Shown here: in pieces, positions 12,306 to 25,569 of the stretch | How positions within the stretch are numbered: the first letter of the stretch is position 1 | How the letters are laid out: each line of letters opens with the position of its first letter | Position numbers and translations under genes: made by a program | The notes under the pieces: generated by a model | Databases searched by the model: none | The model's input: the letters and a program-made list of their open reading frames with translations, nothing else | Told to the model about the DNA's origin: nothing | Assembly (NCBI GenBank): GCA_947561585.1 | Contig: CANNZV010000321.1 | Location: forward strand, 186,001 to 250,000 | Reading direction: 5' to 3' | From: Caprella mutica | Taxonomy: Eukaryota; Arthropoda; Malacostraca; Amphipoda; Caprellidae | Length of the DNA: 64,000 bases

Positions 12306-14644
12306 TTTTATAATATGACAACTCATTTGACTTTCACTGACTTAAAGGATGTTTTGACCCTATAGTCAGATATTCACATTCGTGACTGTACTTTCGGTAT
12401 ATTTCTATATGATATAACCGTTTTTATGATATCAACTTCTCTCGATATCACTTTCTCTTGATATTACCTACTAAACAAAACAGCGTAATTTATAATTTCC
12501 AAAGATTTTTATCGACGTTATTGCTTTTTAAGCCACAAACAATAAATATCATTTCATTAAAATATGCAAAATTAATGAAATACGAGAATGGGTTAATTAC
12601 TTCCATTCCAGTACTAAAAATATGGAAAATTACCTCGTTAATATAAATTAGGTATATCGTTACTTTACCAAATTCACCTTTGGTTATTTACATGACAAAT
12701 TCACAGGTTATAAGACCCATTTAATTTATCATCAACTTGGAATATTTTTATTCTCCTTATCTGTGAATATACAGTTACATATTCCATCTGTATCTCTATT
12801 TATGAGTACACAGGTTACTACTAATATATTTGCAACTATATTAGCTCATTTAAACATTGTTCTAATGTTTTTTTACTTATTACTTTAAAAATTCATACTT
12901 TCAAAATAATATTTTAAGTTCGTTCTCATCATTTGAACTTTCTCTCTTAAGCTTCTTCGAAATTATTATATACGATTTTCTGAATTCCTTTATAATTATT
13001 TATTATAATTATACTTCGCCTTTTATAGGACAACAACAGTTATTTTGTTATATAACGTGCTTTCCACGTTATTTGCAATCTTCGCACATTTATACAACTT
13101 TCACTTTCTGAAACATACGTTCCATTAGTTTTCAATGATTTTACTTATAGAATAATTATGCAAAATAAATTAGATTTAAATGTCGTTCTCAGTCAGATAA
13201 TTATAAAAGTACTGAAATACATGGTATTATTAGCCTGTCAAAATGTAAATAGTTTTCACTATCCCGACACATCTAAAATATTCTATGCAATTAATATATT
13301 CCCAGATTCAATTATATCTGTTAAAAGTTTATTACCTTTAAATGATACACATTGACTAAAATTGTCATATCATCTTACTTTTTACTAACTGCGCTATTTG
13401 AGGCTACTGGTCTTTGACACTACTTTTTACTCCACTATTTTAGACTATGATATAAATCTATCATTCCCCCAGGAATGTAGTGTCATAACTACACTTTATA
13501 TTACTAGGAAGCTTTGCGGCAGGTTGTAACTATTTGTGTCGTATTTTGGTGAAGCCATTCTTTATTACATACTACTTTATCTAACAAACCTTTCAATATA
13601 CACTGTAAAGATTAATAATTAGTAAAGATTAATAAAGACAATATAAAAATTCACAATACAAAAATATAAGTAGACATTATTATATTCCAGACACAAAATT
13701 CATTACAATATATTAACTTTAGGTTAATTAGTTAAATAGCATCACCTAGTAGTTTGCCTTGTTGTTTAGCTGCCTGTTTACGGGAATAGTAGAGCTGCCT
13801 CGTAACTCTCCCTTTTTCTGGAGTCATTCGATTTCTTCTGTTCTCCCGTTTAGATTGTAGATTTCATGAAGTATTGCCTCGTATGCTCTCCTTTTTTCTA
13901 CTTGCGCTGTTTCTTGTCCTCTTCTTACTGCCTTTCCTTCGTAATCCCTTGGGTGATTACCGCCAGGTAAAAGTGAGTTTCTGTCGCGATGTATTTTTGT
14001 CGCTGTTAGTACTTTGTCGCTGTTAGTACTTTGACGTTAGTGCCTAGCCACCTTCACTTAATTTGGCGTATCCGTGCCCAGCTCGAAGTTTGTGTTGCAG
14101 CTTGGATGATTGAGTTTATTTGTACGCACCGCTCGTTTTATACTCAGCTCGAATTTTCTCACCGGTCTTTAGAATATTAATGGTATTCTAGAACAGTTTT
14201 TATAGTTAACTGCTGTTAACTTGAAAAGTATCATTTCAAATGTCATGTGAATCTTTTCTGTTGCTTTTCCTTCCTTTTTTAGGAAGTGCTGCAGGACTTC
14301 CGTATGTGAGTTGAAAGGGTGTGTTCTCCCATATGTGTTGGAAGAGTGTGTTCTCCCATCGGCATTGTAGAGTTGCTCCCGTAATGTCCTTTTATCGGAA
14401 GGAGTGTGATTGGCTAGTTCACTCGCATTACATTCAATGCTTACCTAGTGATTAACACTGTATAACACTAGGGTTTCATAGTTCTGGTTTTGTACCCTCT
14501 TTATCACTGACACTGTCTTTCCAACTTTCCTTTTACTTCTCTAAAAAATCTTTAAACCATTCATATTAAGTCAGTTCTTTTCGTTAATAGATTCTAACCT
14601 CTTTTTTCCTCCCTCTTTTCTTCAAGACCGTTTGAAGATGCCAA

Positions 14645-15882
14645 TATTAAATTGCCCTTTTCCTATGGGATTGATAGTAAATTATCATCTATTTTCTAAG
14701 TAGATGAGGCTTGTTAATAAACTTATCCCATAGGGCAAAATAAGTCTCCGGGTTCTTTAACAATTATTTGTATTTCTTAACTTGAAGAGACTTGGAGGTA
14801 ATTGATTGAATTCTATTAAACTGACAAATGACTAAACGGTAAAAGTTTTTAGGAAGTAAATTAAACACAAGGAAGTTTTAAATGGGTGTACTTATATTAA
14901 AGTTCGAATAGTACAGAGTTCTAAGACTTACGCACAAGTCTTTAAATAACACAGCACAAGTTTTAAATAAACTAGCGGTTGAGTAAACTTAAGGGTTTAA
15001 AATAAACAAGGGTCTGAGTTGCCAACTCACGAAACCCGTGGATGGACAAGTCCGACCGGACTTGGTCCGACCAACCAGTCTTCAAGAGACCATCGCGAAC
15101 TATGAACACTTTAGTTAGGTGCCAATGGTATTTAAAGGATGGACTGGAGAGTCCAACCTTCCAGTGAGTGAATAAACTTCTGTTAAGGTACTGATAGTAC
15201 TTTTCAAAGATGTTTTTCTACTCACTGCAGATAGAAATAACACACAATGCATTATTCAAATTTAACACGCTAGTGGTAATGGCTTTCTATACGATTAACA
15301 TATAGATCGATCAGATTTACTAATAGTTCATTTTAGTGAAACCTGATTTGCTAATAAACATCCAAATTTAAGCATACTATTTCAGAGTCCTGTTTAACCT
15401 ATACATGATCAGAAATGTTACAAGTTCCTAACTATTAATTAAGTATTTCAATTAGGATAATTGAAGTACTTACTTAATTCTTTTTAAATTAATTAAGTAT
15501 TAATTTCAATTCTATCTATAGAAAAGGAACTCAATATTCTAAGTTGTATAACTGATTTACAAAGTTCATGAAGTTATATAACTTAGTACAAATTATAAAG
15601 TCTTATTCTGAATTACAAGTTATAGCTCTGGGTTACAAGTTATAAAGTTATGTTCTGAAGTTACAAGTTATATTAGCGGCTTACATCAAAGCTATTCGTT
15701 TATAATTATATTCGAGCTCCTAGCGAGAATAACATGACCATAAATTTAAATAGCATTTCCTTCTAATGAACAGTGTACAAGATTAAAAAGATTATGTCTG
15801 ATTAAATGATTATCAAATTATAGAAATTGAAAGATTAAGTAAAGATACAAGTTCAGCGTATTAACAATCTTTCTATTGTTAA
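14645..15882. repeat. Right terminal direct repeat (LTR-like)
   Basis: Second copy of the 1.24-kb direct repeat, offset 9,761 bp from the first. The terminal hairpin is complete here (TATTAACAAT / ATTGTTAATA) and ends next to the resumed 22-bp satellite. Confidence 0.85.
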
Positions 15883-15884
15883 TA

Positions 15885-16255
15885 AGTACCACCATGTATT
15901 AGTTACAGTACCACCATGTATTAGTTACAGTACCACCATGTATCAGTTACAGTACCACCATGTATTAGTTACAGTACCACCATGTATTAGTTATAGTACC
16001 ACAATGTATAAGTTACAGTACCACCATGTATTAGTTACAGTACCACCATGTATCAGTTACAGTACCACCATGTATTAGTTACAGTACCACCATGTATCAG
16101 TTACAGTACCACCATGTATTAGTAACAGTACCACCATATATTAGTTACAGTACCACCATGTATTAGTTATAGTACCACAATGTATTAGTTACAGTACCAC
16201 CATGTATTAGTTACAGTACCACCATGTATTAGTTACAGTACCACCATGTAATAGT
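15885..16255. repeat. 22-bp satellite, right part
   Basis: Continuation of the 4,249-4,883 satellite after the 11-kb insertion, with the same unit and the same variants. It ends at about 16,250 in AGTATTAGTTATCACC. Confidence 0.92.
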
Positions 16256-16431
16256 ATTAGTTATCACCTGCATATAGTTTATTTTCTTAATTTCACATCA
16301 ACCTGTAGTTTACTGCTAATCACTTCAATGCAATGCATTCATTTTGCTGCTCTTCCTATTTTAAAATGTCTCCAGAACCTCCAAATTGATACAAAAATTA
16401 AGAAAATAAGTCTATGGAAATTACAACCAGT

Positions 16432-16965
16432 ATTAGACTTACTCTTACTAGACTTACTCTTATTAAACTCACTCTTATTAGACTTACTCTTATTAGACTT
16501 ACTCTTATTAAACTCACTCTTATTAGACTTACTCTTATTAGACTTACTCTTACTAGACTTACTCTTATTAGACTTACTCTTATTAAACTCACTCTTATTA
16601 GACTTACTCTTATTAGACTTACTCTTATTAAACTCACTCTTATTAGACTTACTCTTATTAGACTTACTCTTATTAGACTTACTCTTATTAGACTTACTCT
16701 TATTAGACTTACTCTTATTAGACTTACTCTTACTAGACTTACTCTTACTAGACTTACTCTTACTAGACTTACTCTTACTAGACTTACTCTTATTAGACTT
16801 ACTCTTACTAGACTTACTCTTACTAGACTTACTCTTACTAGACTTACTCTTACTAGACTTACTCTTACTAGACTTACTCTTACTAGACTTACTCTTACTA
16901 GACTTACTCTTACTAGACTTACTCTTACTAGACTTACTCTTACTAGACTTACTCTTACTTTTCTG
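16432..16965. repeat. 15-bp satellite
   Basis: About 35 copies of AGACTTACTCTTATT or AGACTTACTCTTACT. The TTATT form dominates the left half and TTACT the right half, with scattered AAACTCACTC units on the left. The graded change suggests local expansion of subfamilies. The period gives open frames on both strands (Ser-Lys-rich or Leu-rich), which I treat as artefacts. Confidence 0.95.
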
Positions 16966-18660
16966 TTGAAAATCAGGTAGTAAATCTATAGACAAGATGG
17001 GGAAAGGTAAATAAAATATATATGGGATAAGATGATTCGTGAATAATTAAATAACACTTTTATAATTACGAAATAATAAGGAAAAGTCTATAGTTTTTGA
17101 AGAAGGTAAAACAGAGCATTGAATTACAGACTCGTTACTAATGAAAATAGTCAATGGCATTCACAGCTCTAGCAATTCTATCACGTTATTCAGGTCAATG
17201 GAATTGGTGGTGACTCACCGTACATCTGAATAAACTGACTCATTGAGTCTCCTCTTCAAGAAACTTTGTAGTTTAGTACTCATTGTGAGAAGGTGACAGG
17301 TTAAATTAACTACATGGGTTGTCAGGTATCACCCCATCAAATAATATAAACCATCCATTTACCTACAACGCGGTACATTTCTAATGACTATTTCAACAGT
17401 CTGTTAACTACATTAGCAACTTGACAAACTATTCTTCCGTTATTTGACACTATTGCATTGCCATTGCATCACATACTGGAAATTATTAATGTAAAGTTAA
17501 GCACTTACAGCCACTGACACCCTCACTCTGCTAGCGTTAAGAGTGAACTGAATGAAACTACTCACAGAGAGCATGTAAACAAACGCTCTGACCTTACACC
17601 ATGTAAAGAACATACGAACTCTTTCGACGCAATCAGTGGTGGTATGGATTGTCTGCTCATTACTTAGCCGTTCACAAAGAAAGTAACGAAGAAACAATCC
17701 TAAGTTCAACTTATCTAAAACAAACTATTTATTGGAAATGAATAAAAATTTGTTGGATTTTTTTTGTGAATCACCGGTTAATCCTTGCCAGGCCCAATAA
17801 CAATGCAATCACACAATGAATATAATAAAGTTACACATTGAGCATTGAGCTAAACTTACAATATTTTACACTGTAACAATTATTAATTAACTTGCATTTA
17901 TAACAAATTACAACAAAAAGACGTGAATCATTGCACTTTAATTCCCACCCTAATGAGATAAATATAATTTAGAAACTATCGCCCCCTCAGGAGTGGTGGG
18001 TTAACCCTTTATGTCAAGGTGACATGCGTCTCCTCTTCAACTGATGTCTTTGACCATTTTTTTGTTTTTTTTTGAGAGATATTTTGTTTAAGCGACTGGC
18101 TAAAAACATGCGTACTCTTTCCCATGTTAGAACATCTGTGTACGCTTAAATTAGTTAAGCACAAATGTGATTTTTAATTAGCTTTTTATTGTTTAATATG
18201 CTTTCTTTGTCCCTGCAATACAAGAATATCAAATCACACTCACATCAATTTAGGGCTAGATGCTTCATTGGACTCTTCGATCAACAAAAATGAGGGGACA
18301 TTTTTCTCTATTTTCCATCTTGCAAAAGTCTTCACGACAACTGAATCTAATTTCCTTTCAGGGAGCAGAACAATTATTGCATATTTTTATCATTGATTCA
18401 TTTAAAGTTAATTACAAAAATGTTACCGTGGCTATTTAATAAAATCTACCTACGTTTTCTTTGGAGGTATCACAGTGAGAATATAATTCATTTTCCACAC
18501 TTAAGTGCCACTCTGTACAGTAGCAAGTTACTCTAACTCAACATAACACATCTCTCCTCTACTGTGCCTTCATTTGGTCAGTGTAGTTACGGGCTGATTG
18601 TAATAGCAACTAATATTCCCTACATCTACCAGGCAATTAGATGGTAATGAGTTGTATGAT
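16966..18660. other. Intergenic, nothing recognised
   Basis: No exon, repeat array or RNA gene could be supported. A 70-codon minus-strand open frame at 17,497-17,709 resembles no family I know. The sequence is unique-looking and less AT-rich than its surroundings between 17,150 and 17,700. Confidence 0.5.
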
Positions 18661-18667
18661 GGTATTA

Positions 18668-19350
18668 GAGTACTTCACACCAGTAGTACATGGTAAGTAC
18701 TTCACACCAGTAGTGCATGGTAAGTACTTCACACCAGTAGTGCATGGTAAGTACTTCACACCAGTAGTGCATGGTAAGTACTTCACACCAGTAGTACATG
18801 GTAAGTACTTCACACCAGTAGTACATGGTAAGTACTTCACACCAGTAGTGCATGGTAAGTACTTCACACCAGTAGTGCATGGTAAGTACTTCACACCAGT
18901 AGTACATGGTAAGTACTTCACACCAGTAGTACATGGTAAGTACTTCACACCAGTAGTACATGGTAAGTACATCACACCAGTAGTACATGGTAAGTACTTC
19001 ACACCAGTAGTACATGGTAAGTACTTCACACCAGTAATACATGGTAAGTACTTCACACCAGTAGTACATGGTAAGTACTTCACACCAGTAGTACATGGTA
19101 AGTACTTCACACCAGTAGTACATGGTAAGTACTTCACACCAGTAGTACATGGTAAGTACTTCACACCAGTAGTGCATGGTAAGTACTTCACACCAGTAGT
19201 GCATGGTAAGTACTTCACACCAGTAGTACATGGTAAGTACTTCACACCAGTAGTACATGGTAAGTACTTCACACCAGTAGTACATGGTAAGTACTTCACA
19301 CCAGTAGTACATGGTAAGTACTTCACACCAGTAGTACATGGTAAGTACAT
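18668..19350. repeat. 27-bp satellite
   Basis: About 25 copies of the unit GTACTTCACACCAGTAGTRC followed by ATGGTAA. Variation is mostly A/G in AGTACATGG versus AGTGCATGG, and variants occur in runs. The 27-bp period keeps frames open on both strands; these are not read as genes. Confidence 0.95.
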
Positions 19351-19379
19351 CACCCCCATGTTCTCGTACTTACCGTAGA

Positions 19380-21045
19380 AAGTTAGCAGCTTAACTCTAC
19401 CGCCAATCGATTCTTACAAACAGAGTAGAGAAATAGTGGGTGGAGAAATGCTGCCTAGAAGCCAATGCCTTATCATCAGTAATAACACTATAAATTAACG
19501 CAATTGCAAAGTCAATTCATTTAAACAGAATTCGACAAAAGGGTACAAGATTTACCATTCGATTTAATAATGATTAATAGAGAAATTTTAAAATATTTTC
19601 TTCTCATAAATTTGTTTGTTATTTCCATTGACTTTTCATTGCATTAATTCGATGGTGGAAATACAGTGTCAGTGAATCACTGTAGTCTCACCTTAAAATG
19701 ACACTATATACACCGAATTTTTTTAAAATTAAATACAGACAGGAACCCGCTTCTATAAAAGCTGTAATAATTTCGAGGCGTGTCTAAGTCCTTTTAATGG
19801 GACAGTCTCCCTCAAAACTGAAAAAAATAGAGTTATTATTTTTTGTGTGCATGAAATCGTGTCTTATAGTCTCCCGGATAACGTGTTAAAATAATAGAGC
19901 TAAAACAATCTAGAAATACTTCAAAAACAGATGGACAATATTGTAAATTATACCTGTCAGTTCTGTCAAAAAAACCTGTCAGCACAACATCAAATGATTT
20001 GTTGACTAGATGCATCAAAAAGTGGACACAACACCCAAACAAGAGTTTCCACACTAATTTATGGAACAAGAATTATTTGAGTTAGACAACTTAAAAAAAA
20101 TCAGTAAATTGGCTCTCTTGATAAGTACATTTTTTCGACTGCAAAAGGCATCAACTCCTACCTTTTTTGAGCTAGAGACATGGGGTTTGTTTCATTTTCT
20201 TCATAAATGAATTGCTCACAAATTTACAGACGGTTTTTTTTACAAATTTCTTAATGTGTGATGAGGTACAATGAGATATATGACAAAAAATCAATGTTTT
20301 TGGAAACGATTTAGAAAAAATCCTTTAACAATTTTTCTCAGACGAATATGAAAACAATACCTCTGTCACTTTGTGAGCAACATAATTCTCAACAAGATGA
20401 AACCAATCGCATGTATCTAGCTCGAAAATTGTATGAGTTGATGCCTTTTGAAAGTACTCCCCAACTTGGGGGTTTATTGAAGGTGGGGGTGAAGTGGGCA
20501 AAATTGAAAAAAAAAATCATAAATAAAAAATACTCCATTTGAATAGTTGCATTAACCCTGAAAATTTGAATAAAGTTAAGTAATAATTATTATATGTTTC
20601 TTTCTCACCTGTCTGAAAATGTTTCAGTTAGACCGTCAGATAACTCGAAACTTACTTTAGTACAAAAAATATTTTACGATGCATAAAATTACTCTTTGTT
20701 CAATGTTCTACAATTATAATACTCAAACTAATAACTCACCTATATTGAGTGAGAGTTAAGCTACTCTTGTATATTCATTCGCTACTTTGAACTTTCATCA
20801 GCTGATTCTGCAAAAAATAATACGCAATATACGCTAAATCGAACCTTCAAGGCCATTTTCTATCAATCTAATTCATAGAAAATGAAAAGTTACAATTACA
20901 TTAAGGAGTTAGATTTCTAACTTCAAGTTATGTCTCGTTCTTACTGATAAGTTTGAGTCGTGGCTTGCCTCTATTGGTAATAAAATCATCTTTCAAGTTT
21001 TCAACATGAGTAGGTTGTTATTTAGATAAAGATCGCATACATATG
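19380..21045. other. Intergenic with dispersed-repeat fragments
   Basis: No gene is seen. About 20,640-20,990 belongs to a dispersed family whose reverse complement recurs at about 56,210-56,530 and part of which recurs at 22,270-22,420 (shared CAGTGAGAGTTAAGCT or TTGAGTGAGAGTTAAGC and TGTTCAATRTAACACAA blocks). 19,735-19,790 carries an end-like motif (ACAGACAGGAACCCGCTTC) that resembles 21,432 and 56,850-56,871. Confidence 0.5.
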
Positions 21046-21053
21046 CATATGAA

Positions 21054-23571
21054 CAGAGGTGGGCGTTCCGTACAAATGTTCGTGAACCTTTATTCGCAAA
21101 CCGGTTCGGACTGGAAATTGGGTTCGGAGGTTCGAGAGGAACCTCTCCAAAAACGGTTCGGACTTCCATGTTCGGAACGTCTTTTTCGCGAATCCGAACC
21201 TCCGTAACCCGGGAAAAAATGAATTTGCTCATTTTACGTTAGGAACATGTACATACATTTTGTAATGTTCCTAAATAACTTTGAAGGTCCCCGGCCCTCA
21301 CTCTAAATTAAAATTTATATGTAATTGCTTCACATATGTAGAACTAAGGTTATCACACCATTATCATATCAGCGTTAACAGAAAGTAAATGTGATCAAGT
21401 AATCGACTATTCGCATCAAAATTAAATTATTTACAGGCAGGCCCCGCTTTTATAAAACCAGTAATAGTTGCGAGACATGTCTCGATGTTATTACCGTTAG
21501 TAGACATATAAAACGAAAACTATTTTTGAAGTAATTATTTCACAGTAATTACAATAAACATCGAAATTATTATCCATTTGAGGTAATTAGAAACAATTGG
21601 TTGAGAAATTAGTCTATGTGAAAGAAGACGTATTTTACCAGTGACTATATAATACTAGTGTACTTCCCATTAAAATTAATGGGTTATCATTAGTAAAAGA
21701 AAAAAATATATAAATTAAAAATATATATCTATAGAATATATTTCCAAAAATTGATTTAAAAAATTAATGTGAAAAAAAAATTGAATAAAAAAACAATTTG
21801 AGTAGAAAAAAATATGTGGAAAAATTGTGAACAAAAATTTGTGTCGAAAAAAATTGAGTCGAAAAAATTAAAATATAGGTATTAAATGTTGAAGCGTGAC
21901 ATTCTTGCCACGGTTTATTATTTTCATCTCCTGTTCAAGAGATATTGTTGTTCTCATCTTTGAACAATTCTACTGATTTTTAAGTGTATTTTCCCTCTTT
22001 GAAGTCATAATGATGAACAGCAAATAAGACTATTTATACTTCGAGGACTATTCAACAAGTCACATTTTAGGGTAAGTTCCTTGTTATCGCACGGTTTCAT
22101 ATTTTCGGACACGTAAAAATATTATATAATTATCATTATTGAACTATAATTTCAATTGGTATCAATGAAATCAATTAGAATAGAAACTAAATTATAATTA
22201 TTATATTTTCTTTTCTAAAGTGTATTTCATATAAATATTTCTTAGGTGTAAATATTTCACAGAGGATAAAGTTACTGTTTGTTCAATATAACACAATTAT
22301 ATAAATCGAAGTACCTACCTATCTATTAATTACTCACAAATACTCAGTGAGAGTTAAGCTTTGGTTAAAATTTTTAATTCATTCACAGCCTGTAACTTTA
22401 ATCAGAGAGAATGTGTTACGCACAAAATACAGATTTGCCCAATAAACGAGAATGCGCTGCGCAGTTTTAAACCCATTTAACCCTTTAATGGTGGGTGTGT
22501 ATTAATAACTTTATTTTATCTATTATTAAATCAAATAATAATATGTGTGTAATTAAAGTGGTGCGTGTCGCCCCCGAACCCCCCTACCAGGTCATTAACC
22601 AATCATAATGTGTGAATTTTCAACACCGCGGAAAAAAGCTCTTCTTAAAATGTGTTTACACTTGCGTTTTTTTATCGCTGAAGGAAAAATCACATTAAAT
22701 TTTTACTTCACCGATAAAAAAAAAACAAGTGTGAACACATTTTAAAAAGAGCCTTTTTTCCACGGTGTTAAAAATGCAAGTGTGAAGCGAGCCTTAACCA
22801 TGCAATGAACAAGCGAAGAACGAATATTCAGAGTGAAAACTTCAATGAGATCAAAATGTCACTGAAGTTGTTCTGTTTCCAAATAGTTTCCAAGGAAGAA
22901 GTGTAAGCACCCTGTATTATAATGTCTACCATTATAATTTTTTTCCTTTTTTATTCACTGCCTTTTAAGTAAGCAAAATCACGGAGTTAGCTCTAAGAAT
23001 AACCTACGCGCAATGAAAATCACCTTCACTTTTTGGTTACCTGTTCTTAAACTATGTCAATCAGTTCAAAAATGTTTTCACCTGTTAATAGTACAATAAG
23101 AGGCGGAGAAAAAGAGACAAGATACAGTTTTTTCGTTCATTGACTAAAGATTTACAAGTATTTAAAAAGTCGGAAACATTTTTGTGGCCCATACTGTATA
23201 AGAAATTTTCACACTCTATCTTCACGTCTGACCTTTCTAATATATTAAATAGAAGAAAAAGACAACCAAATCAAGTATATTTCGTATTTTCCTATTCAAA
23301 CAAAACGTAAAATGTTTTTAAAATAGCAGTTATTCAAATCGGATAAATTATAAATGTTAAAATATTAATTGTAGGGTCGTAAATAAAGGTGAAGACTGTA
23401 GCTCACTTTCGTTCATTTTTAAAAAAATTCGTTTTAAACTTTAAAAATTACAATATTTTGCGAACAAATGTTCGCACCGAAAATTTCAAAATTGGGCTCG
23501 CTATTCGGAGGTGCGAAACTTAAAATCGACCAAGATTCGGAACCTAAAAAAGGTTCGCGTGCCCAGCTCTG
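21054..23571. mobile_element. Non-autonomous hAT-like element
   Basis: Left end CAGAGGTGGGCGTTCC and right end (reverse complement) CAGAGCTGGGCACGCG are hAT-type terminal inverted repeats. Flanking 8-mers CATATGAA (21,046-21,053) and CAAATGAA (23,572-23,579) match at 7 of 8 positions, the target-duplication length of hATs. Both subterminal regions are rich in TTCG/CGAA words such as GGTTCGGA and TTCGCGAA. No transposase frame is visible. Inside lie a dispersed-repeat copy (22,070-22,440), a C-rich core copy (22,560-22,615) and a palindrome (22,622-22,770). Confidence 0.75.
22622..22770. repeat. Palindromic MITE-like hairpin
   Basis: Arms of about 60 bp pair AACACCGCGGAAAAAAGCTC with GAGCCTTTTTTCCACGGTGT, then continue through AAAATGTGTTTACACTTG / CAAGTGTGAACACATTTT. 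The loop is AT-rich. It is nested in the hAT at 21,054-23,571. Confidence 0.85.
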
Positions 23572-23712
23572 CAAATGAACACTGTCATTTACCTCTTATT
23601 TTAATTACCATGTCATTACCAATTCTCATAAGTATTACAATTTAGAAACTCAATGAAAAGTTGAGGTGGTATGACACGATAGCTTTCTATTGCACTATTA
23701 ATTTCATCATAG

Positions 23713-24415
23713 CAACGTGGTTTAACCAAGCTAAAAAAAACATGGTTAATTTAGTTATGGTTTATTTGTTTTTTCATCCTTTGCATTTCTAAAATAGTTT
23801 TTATTTATCATTAACCATCCATATCATATCGATATCATTTAAAATAGTTTAATTAAATCATTTAAATATATTATGTAGCTATATAAAAAAATTATTGGTT
23901 AACACCTTAGTAGTGTAATTTTTTCAATGGAAGTCATTAAAACCAAAGGAAAATAGAAATATGGACAGGCTTTTCTTCTCACCATATTGTGTTATTATCA
24001 TTTTATAAAGATTTGTGATTTTCATTAGCTAGTTTGTTACATTTTAAGTTAAAACATCTACATTTGAAATGTAAACCAATGCAAATATAAGAATTCAAGA
24101 AATATTCGAATCTAGCTGTTATTTAAAACTTGAGTTTTGAATGTTTGTGAGCTTATTAAAGTAGACTAGCAGCTAAGAATTATTCATAAATTGGTAGTAA
24201 ATTGTTACATAGCATCTGTATTAATTAATTTAAATGATTTATCTCAAATAAATCGACTTTTTTCATAATATATCAAAATATGAAAGATATTTTGTAAAGT
24301 TAACCAGGTATAGTGAAGATTTATGAACATACGAGTGTCTTTATGCACTTTTATGAAATAATTCCAATTATGGAAACCAAATAAACCAACAAAAAAAAAC
24401 ATTTTAACAACCCTG
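23713..24415 (-). mobile_element. hAT-like MITE, copy in reverse orientation
   Basis: Reverse-complement relative of the element at 58,323-59,105. The block TGGTAGTAAATTGTTACATA around 24,190 matches the complement of 58,545-58,570, and the right end CAACCCTG matches the CAGGGTTG start of the other copy. The left end is diverged, and no clean target duplication is visible. Confidence 0.7.
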
Positions 24416-24788
24416 AGTTCACTGAACTGTCAGGGCACTAAACCAAAACAATATTTCCCCAAATCCATTGGGAACATTTTACTGTGTGATTTTGGTGACT
24501 TGAAGATGGTTAAAATAGAAAATAATTTCTCATTTATTGAATGTAATATGAAAAGGAAGGTATGTTTTAATCACCAATGAAATGCACGAATAACTACAAT
24601 AATTGTTCAACAATTAAATGCTTTTTCTATTAGGTATAAGTAATAGAATCATGTACTATGTATAATACAAATAGGCAATGAAAATTTGATATAAAAATAC
24701 TACCACTAAGAATTTTATTGAAGGAATACGATCATAAAATTTGTCATGATGGACCTACAATCTACATTGTACCTTTTTTTATTCCTTA

Positions 24789-25266
24789 AAGGTTCCCTCC
24801 ACTATATTTTTTATTGCTAAAGTTACCGACTACAAAACTGCAAACCATTTCAAACTTGGTTCTATATTTTAATTAGCTATAATATGTAATTAAGTTATTT
24901 TTCTTCTTCCCTCTGAAATGCAAGCGAAAAAATTCCTCTGAATAATTCAAACTACAATAAAACTGATAGGCAAATTATAAGGCCTACACTGTTACCTAAA
25001 TACCATTAGACTGAAAAAACATTAGGTACCTAAGAGTGTTCCTATACAGTATATATACCTAATTACCATTAAATTTACAATAATACAAGATAAATATCAT
25101 CCAGCTTTCTTGTTCTATTCAATTTATTAGAAATGTCGGACAGTGACTGTTATTGTTTCCTAAATAATTAATTACGAAGTGAATACCAGATCAATTTTTC
25201 TTTTCTTTAATTCTACAGATTTAAAGCACTTCTGGTGATATTTAAATTTAAAGTGGAGGGAACCTT
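24789..25266. mobile_element. MITE with AAGGTTCCCTCCACT ends
   Basis: Inverted ends AAGGTTCCCTCCACT (left) and AGTGGAGGGAACCTT (right) bound about 480 bp without coding potential. Related internal blocks such as TACCTAATTACCATTAAAT and GGTTCTATATTTT recur, reversed, at 28,187-28,570, whose left end reads AAAGGTCCTCTCCACT. Confidence 0.75.
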
Positions 25267-25569
25267 CATGATTTTACACAACATCTTTACGATAACCGCA
25301 GACTTGAAGTGTTTCAATTACAGTTGCATGGAAATATTTTAGCCTGCCTCTTTTGGAAAGGAGGGAAATAAGTTGACAGTTGTTTGAACTAACTAATTGG
25401 CCAGACAGTTTCTAGTCACCATCACTACAATAACTTCATGTTTGTCATCAGTACTAACGGGGTACAAAATACTATTAGTCTTTAATAGAAAAATTCATAT
25501 TCTGTGTTTGGATTCACTCTAACAAACTGCTTGACTCAAAGTTTTAATTTCCCGAAATTAAATTAAAGA

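Larger units (their letters stand above)
6122..14644. other. Internal region of LTR-like element, non-coding
   Basis: 8.5 kb of very AT-rich sequence with stops in all frames. Small tandem blocks are visible. Units of about 60 bp lie at 7,095-7,230. A 24-bp unit (AAGTATGANTGTGAAGTC core) lies at 7,853-7,960. A 72-bp unit (TTCATTCTGAGAGGAATAAA core) occurs three times at 9,750-9,945. A paired unit of about 115 bp lies at 11,875-12,100. A 67-bp unit with GGTTTTACCTGAAACC is phased at 12,065, 12,132, 12,199 and 12,266. Nothing else is recognised. Confidence 0.7.
4884..15884 (-). mobile_element. LTR-like element without coding capacity (LARD-like)
   Basis: Direct repeats of about 1,238 bp (4884-6121 and 14,645-15,882) flank 8.5 kb of AT-rich DNA. 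The whole sits inside the 22-bp satellite. AGTAC occurs just left (4879-4883) and just right (15,885-15,889), consistent with a 5-bp target duplication. The outer ends are inverted (TATTAA and TTAATA). Read on the minus strand, a purine tract (GAAGGGGGGAG, 6126-6136) lies next to the left repeat, where a polypurine tract belongs. A TTGG lies next to the right repeat, where a primer-binding site would begin, but I match it to no tRNA. No gag, protease, reverse transcriptase or integrase frame is visible. It could instead be a large segmental duplication; orientation is inferred. Confidence 0.65.

Noticed and set aside
16328..16995. Ser-Lys-rich and Leu-rich proteins of about 200 residues
   Set aside because: Translations of the 15-bp satellite in four overlapping frames; no frame is favoured and the flanking residues show no domain.
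18637..19378. KYFTPVVHG and TGVKYLPCT repeat proteins
   Set aside because: Translations of the 27-bp satellite, open on both strands.
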